Source: Clostridia bacterium (GTDB lineage: Bacteria; Bacillota; Clostridia; Oscillospirales; Acutalibacteraceae). Taken from it: a DNA stretch of 64,000 nucleotides. Made by a program: the position numbers and the translations under genes. Under the pieces are notes generated by a model. It made no database searches and was not told the DNA's origin. It saw nothing but the letters and a program-made list of their open reading frames with translations. Each line of letters opens with the position of its first letter. Position 1 is the first letter of the stretch. The DNA is taken from NCBI GenBank assembly GCA_029226955.1, contig JAQXZA010000012.1, positions 20,099 through 84,098 of the forward strand, given 5' to 3'. Below, in pieces: positions 60,810 through 64,000 of this stretch.

Positions 60810-61451
60810 TTAATTTACATTCTCAACTTCTTTAGCTGTTACTTCAAATTTTAGTTCTGTTCCGCCTATTGGCTTATATGATACTTCAAGTTTTTGCCAG
60901 TTTTCAGGAACTTCAAAAGCAATAGCACCTTGCAATTTTTTGCCGGCAGCTAAGTCACCTGAAAATATTTTATATCCATCCGGATAATACAGCAATGTTG
61001 ATTGAGTAATGCTCATATCATCACAGTAAGCTTTGATATAAAACATATTTATATGCTCATCTTCAGAAGATACATTTTCAGCTTTGAGATTTAAAACTAC
61101 ATACTTTTTGCCGCTGTCTGGCTTTTGTTCAAAACTCTTTTCATTAATAACTGAATACGACTTTGCAGATTGAAATATAATTTTTAAGGTATCACTTGTT
61201 GCAGATTCACCGATATGTGCGACTGCTTTATCAGTTGCATTTTCTTTGCTGCTTTCAACAGATGATTCAGCCGGCTCAGATGAGATTGTTACAGGTTGGC
61301 TACTGTTTGTTGCTGATGATTCCACAGGTTCAGATGATATGGTTACAGGCTTACTGGTTTTTGATGATGTTTCTCCGCAAGCAGTTCCTGCACCTACAAG
61401 CAAAACGGCAGAGCAAAGTGTAGCCATAATAATTTTTGCATTTCTTTTCAT
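60810..61451 (-). CDS. Lipoprotein, DUF4352-like immunoglobulin fold
   Basis: Signal + lipobox LLVGAGTAC, Ser-rich linker, AESVESSKEN...KKYVVLNLKAENVSSEDEHI. Confidence 0.7.
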   Translation of the reverse strand: MKRNAKIIMATLCSAVLLVGAGTACGETSSKTSKPVTISSEPVESSATNSSQPVTISSEPAESSVESSKENATDKAVAHIGESATSDTLKIIFQSAKSYSVINEKSFEQKPDSGKKYVVLNLKAENVSSEDEHINMFYIKAYCDDMSITQSTLLYYPDGYKIFSGDLAAGKKLQGAIAFEVPENWQKLEVSYKPIGGTELKFEVTAKEVENVN

Positions 61452-61597
61452 AATTTGTCAATCCTTTCATTTTATGCGTGATACGTCTTGATTGTTAGAT
61501 GTTTTCACGCTATAATATTGATGAAAGGTAGTATTTTCCACTTACTATTTTTCGTTTAAGCCGCTCTCTGACCGCTACTCAGAGGGCGGCTGTTTTT

Positions 61598-62617
61598 TTA
61601 TAGATATTTTTTAATCTCATCAACAGAACTTAAATCTTGTGCAGGAGTTCCGATTTTACGGAGCTGAATAGAACAATCGGATTTTGAAATCTTAATTATA
61701 CCAAACTTTCTTTCAACGGAATATATATGTAATTTTAAATAATCATCATTTTCTTCTTGCTGAAATGAAAAATCCGATAAACAATCAGTTAATAATTTTA
61801 TTATTTCATCAGTTATTGATTGAGGTGTAGAAATATTTGATGTTTCTACTGTTTTTGGTGTTTCTGTATGTTCATCATCATTGTTTTCTTGTGGCTGCAA
61901 TTCCAAAATAGAATTTTCTATTGTAACACCTAAAACTTTTTTCATTGCTCTTTTTGTGGCTTCACGATATTTTTCAATCATCTGAGATGTAATTCTGTTT
62001 CCGGTTTTTACTTCAGGACGCAAGAGAAAATATTTAACTATTTCATCACTTGGAGAAATTAAATCTTGCATTAAGGTCTTTTCAACAACTTTTTCATATT
62101 TTTGATAAAATGCTTTTGAAATAATACTCTTTAAGTCAAAATTATCTTTATGGAACTGGTTTATTAAAGAAGTATAAATTATCGGGTCATCATCTATTAA
62201 ATTAAACGATAAAAAAGGCTCATCATCCATAACATTCGGAGCATTCAAGTCGCTGAAAAATTGATAAGTAACACCATTTGTCAAAATAGCAATACGGCAA
62301 CGGTTTGTAGCAAAGTAACGATATAATTGACCCTGTTGCTGTTTTTGAAGTTTCATTCCTGCACGCTTTACTTCTATGAGAATAACAGGTTCTCCGTCTT
62401 TAAGAATGGCATAATCTATTTTTTCGCCTTTTTTTGTTGCAACATCACAGACAAATTCCGGCATAAATTCATTTGTATTAAATACATCATATCCCAAAAG
62501 TTGAAAAAACGGCATAACAAGAGAGGTTTTTGTTGCTTCTTCGGTCAAGTCGTCAAAATGCTTTTGTGTTCTCTTAACCTTAGATAAATATCGTTTAAGA
62601 TCTTCTTCAAAACTCAT
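61598..62617 (-). CDS. Type I restriction enzyme R-subunit N-terminal-like (HSDR_N) domain protein
   Basis: EEATKTSLVMPFFQLLGYDVFNTNEFMPEFVCDVATKKGEKIDYAILKDGEPVILIEVKRAG; stand-alone, no helicase domain. Confidence 0.85.
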   Translation of the reverse strand: MSFEEDLKRYLSKVKRTQKHFDDLTEEATKTSLVMPFFQLLGYDVFNTNEFMPEFVCDVATKKGEKIDYAILKDGEPVILIEVKRAGMKLQKQQQGQLYRYFATNRCRIAILTNGVTYQFFSDLNAPNVMDDEPFLSFNLIDDDPIIYTSLINQFHKDNFDLKSIISKAFYQKYEKVVEKTLMQDLISPSDEIVKYFLLRPEVKTGNRITSQMIEKYREATKRAMKKVLGVTIENSILELQPQENNDDEHTETPKTVETSNISTPQSITDEIIKLLTDCLSDFSFQQEENDDYLKLHIYSVERKFGIIKISKSDCSIQLRKIGTPAQDLSSVDEIKKYL

Positions 62618-62667
62618 ATAATACTACCTTTCTATTACTGCCCTTGTCATTGTTGATAAGGGTAGTT

Positions 62668-63081
62668 TTATTTTTTTGTTTTGCTTTCATTTTCGATTTC
62701 ATCAATTTTTGCAATTATTTTTGAACGCTGAATTAAATCAAGTTTTTTTATCATTTCAAGCAATTTAAGGTCATCTTGTTCTGTTGTATTTATGTTGATA
62801 TTTCCGTTAATAGCTTGATTACCATTATTGTTGTTATTTCCGTTTATGTATGTGCCACCGGTTATGGTAGGGTTGTCTGTTCTACCTAATAGATAATCAA
62901 CAGAGCAGTCGAGGTAGTCGGCGATTTTGGCAAGACTATCTCCTTTTAACATAGAACCATTATACATATTTGATAGGGTGTTTTTATTTAGGTCAAGGTC
63001 TTCTAACATTGTTTTTAGTTGCACATTTCTTGTTTTAGCTGTATTTTTTATTGTTTCAGCTATTTTGGTAGATTCATACAT
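62668..63081 (-). CDS. XRE-family repressor with Asn-rich linker
   Basis: VQLKTMLEDLDLNKNTLSNMYNGSMLKGDSLAKIADYLDCSVDYLLGRTDNP HTH; NGNNNNNGNQAINGNININ linker. Confidence 0.85.
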   Translation of the reverse strand: MYESTKIAETIKNTAKTRNVQLKTMLEDLDLNKNTLSNMYNGSMLKGDSLAKIADYLDCSVDYLLGRTDNPTITGGTYINGNNNNNGNQAINGNININTTEQDDLKLLEMIKKLDLIQRSKIIAKIDEIENESKTKK

Positions 63082-63094
63082 AAATTAACACTCC

Positions 63095-63160
63095 TTTTTG
63101 TATATTGATACAAAATCAATATTTTTATGGAAAATATACTTGAAATCCATAAAATTATGG
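63095..63160. promoter_or_regulatory. Candidate repressor operator cluster between divergent XRE genes
   Basis: ttttgtatattgatacaaaa (63096-63115); TTATGG / CCATAA / TTATGG half-sites at 63125-63160 including CCATAAAATTATGG. Confidence 0.5.
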
Positions 63161-63313
63161 AATATAATATAACCAAGCTATTCAAAAGGGTGCAGAAAAC
63201 CCCAAGATATGAAAGCCTTGATAATATTTAACTGTTTGTCGACCTTATTATACATTATTTTGGTGAAAATATCAATAGCTGAGTTATATTTTCGACAAAA
63301 AGAGGTGATTGAA

Positions 63314-63508
63314 ATGTCGTTCTCAGAAAATGTTAAGAAGTTCAGAGAAGAAAAAGGAATGACACAGGGAGAACTTGCGACTCGTGTTAAAGTTGCACAA
63401 CCTATGATTGCTCTGTACGAAAAAGGGGAAAAAGTCCCCAACATTTTTAACGGTGTCCGTCTTGCCAAAGCACTCGGCACAACCTGCGAGGAACTGGTGG
63501 CGGAATGA
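63314..63508 (+). CDS. XRE-family HTH regulator (Cro-like)
   Basis: MSFSENVKKFREEKGMTQGELATRVKVAQPMIALYEKGEKVPNIFNGVRLAKALGTTCEEL. Confidence 0.85.
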   Translation: MSFSENVKKFREEKGMTQGELATRVKVAQPMIALYEKGEKVPNIFNGVRLAKALGTTCEELVAE

Positions 63509-63523
63509 AAGGGGGTGAAATAA

Positions 63524-63736
63524 ATGGAGAAAAAGCCATTTTTTCCGATACTTGAAGCTGAAATTGCAAAGCGTGGCATAAAGAAAAAAGATATAGCAGA
63601 GCGACTTGAAATTACACAAAAATCTTTGAGCAATAAATGTATGGGCAAAACGAAATTTTTGTTGGACGAGGCTATTATTATTCACTCTATGTTTCCGGAC
63701 TTGTCAATAGACGAGCTGTTCAGCCACAGCGGGTGA
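63524..63736 (+). CDS. Small phage-type HTH protein
   Basis: 70 aa LEAEIAKRGIKKKDIAERLEITQKSLSNKCMGKTKF...FPDLSIDELFSHSG. Confidence 0.7.
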   Translation: MEKKPFFPILEAEIAKRGIKKKDIAERLEITQKSLSNKCMGKTKFLLDEAIIIHSMFPDLSIDELFSHSG

Positions 63737-63861
63737 GTGTTTCCGTACCCGTGTCAAAGATGTTGAAAGAAGGTGATAAAAATAGATGTTGTAGTAATAA
63801 TTGTTCTGTTAGTGTTGCTCATAATTATCGCTTCTACTTTTTGGGTTTTTATAATAAATAA

Positions 63862-64000
63862 TACCAGTTTCCAAGTTTTCATAAAATAAAAAGTGAATTA
63901 CTGACCAAAAGGTGATAAAATGGTAAATGACCAAATAAACCATTGGAAACCTAAAGGAGTAATTCACATGAAAACATTATATACCAAAACACCTACAATA
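63862..64000 (+). mobile_element. Left end of a second copy of the IS seen at 17324 (truncated by window edge)
   Basis: Near-identical to 17324-17463, including ...ccaagttttcataaaataaaaagtgaattact... and MK(T/I)LYTKTP. Confidence 0.85.

Noticed and set aside
1-64000. tRNA/rRNA genes
   Set aside because: No cloverleaf-like or rRNA signature noticed by eye; a tRNAscan/Infernal run would be needed to exclude them.

Overview
AT-rich Firmicutes/Clostridia-type chromosome segment (family-level impression only). The left edge is a housekeeping block: purA (partial), glmS, guaA. Almost everything to the right looks like accreted accessory DNA. A 16-bp motif at the 3' end of guaA (aatCGAGTGGGAATGA, 4341-4356) recurs with 15/16 identity at 59552-59567, 111 bp from the end of a frameshifted tyrosine integrase. 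This points to a ~55 kb guaA-integrated island with a second element abutting it on the right. Main modules, left to right: (1) a four-gene TerB-like / membrane / YkgJ-like / glycine-zipper cluster (4.75-7.8 kb); (2) two AAA-type ATPase ORFs and IS256 debris (8-12 kb); (3) an esterase/thioesterase block with a frameshifted pectinacetylesterase-like gene and a DegV fragment (12.1-16.4 kb); (4) an integrative/mobilizable element carrying YqaJ, Rad52-like, amidoligase + class II glutamine amidotransferase, P4-type primase, a relaxase with an in-frame stop, Xis and Int (18.2-28.4 kb); (5) a type 3-like BREX locus (brxF-brxC-pglXI-brxHII-pglZ-brxA) with a two-gene CBASS (CD-NTase + Cap15-like 2TM/beta effector) inserted between pglXI and brxHII, where pglXI is frameshifted (29-42 kb); (6) a divergent cluster of two HerA-type ATPases with Ser/Thr-rich linkers, a dynamin-like GTPase, an Hsp70-like ATPase and helper ORFs, ending in a WHH-type HNH nuclease toxin and SUKH immunity gene (42.5-59.4 kb). 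The Hsp70 gene is interrupted by an IS630-type element whose TIRs and TA duplication can be read exactly. Module 6 is my best candidate for an undescribed system. The right edge (59.6-64 kb) looks like the integrase/lysogeny end of another mobile element. All homology calls are from reading the protein sequences; no database search was run.
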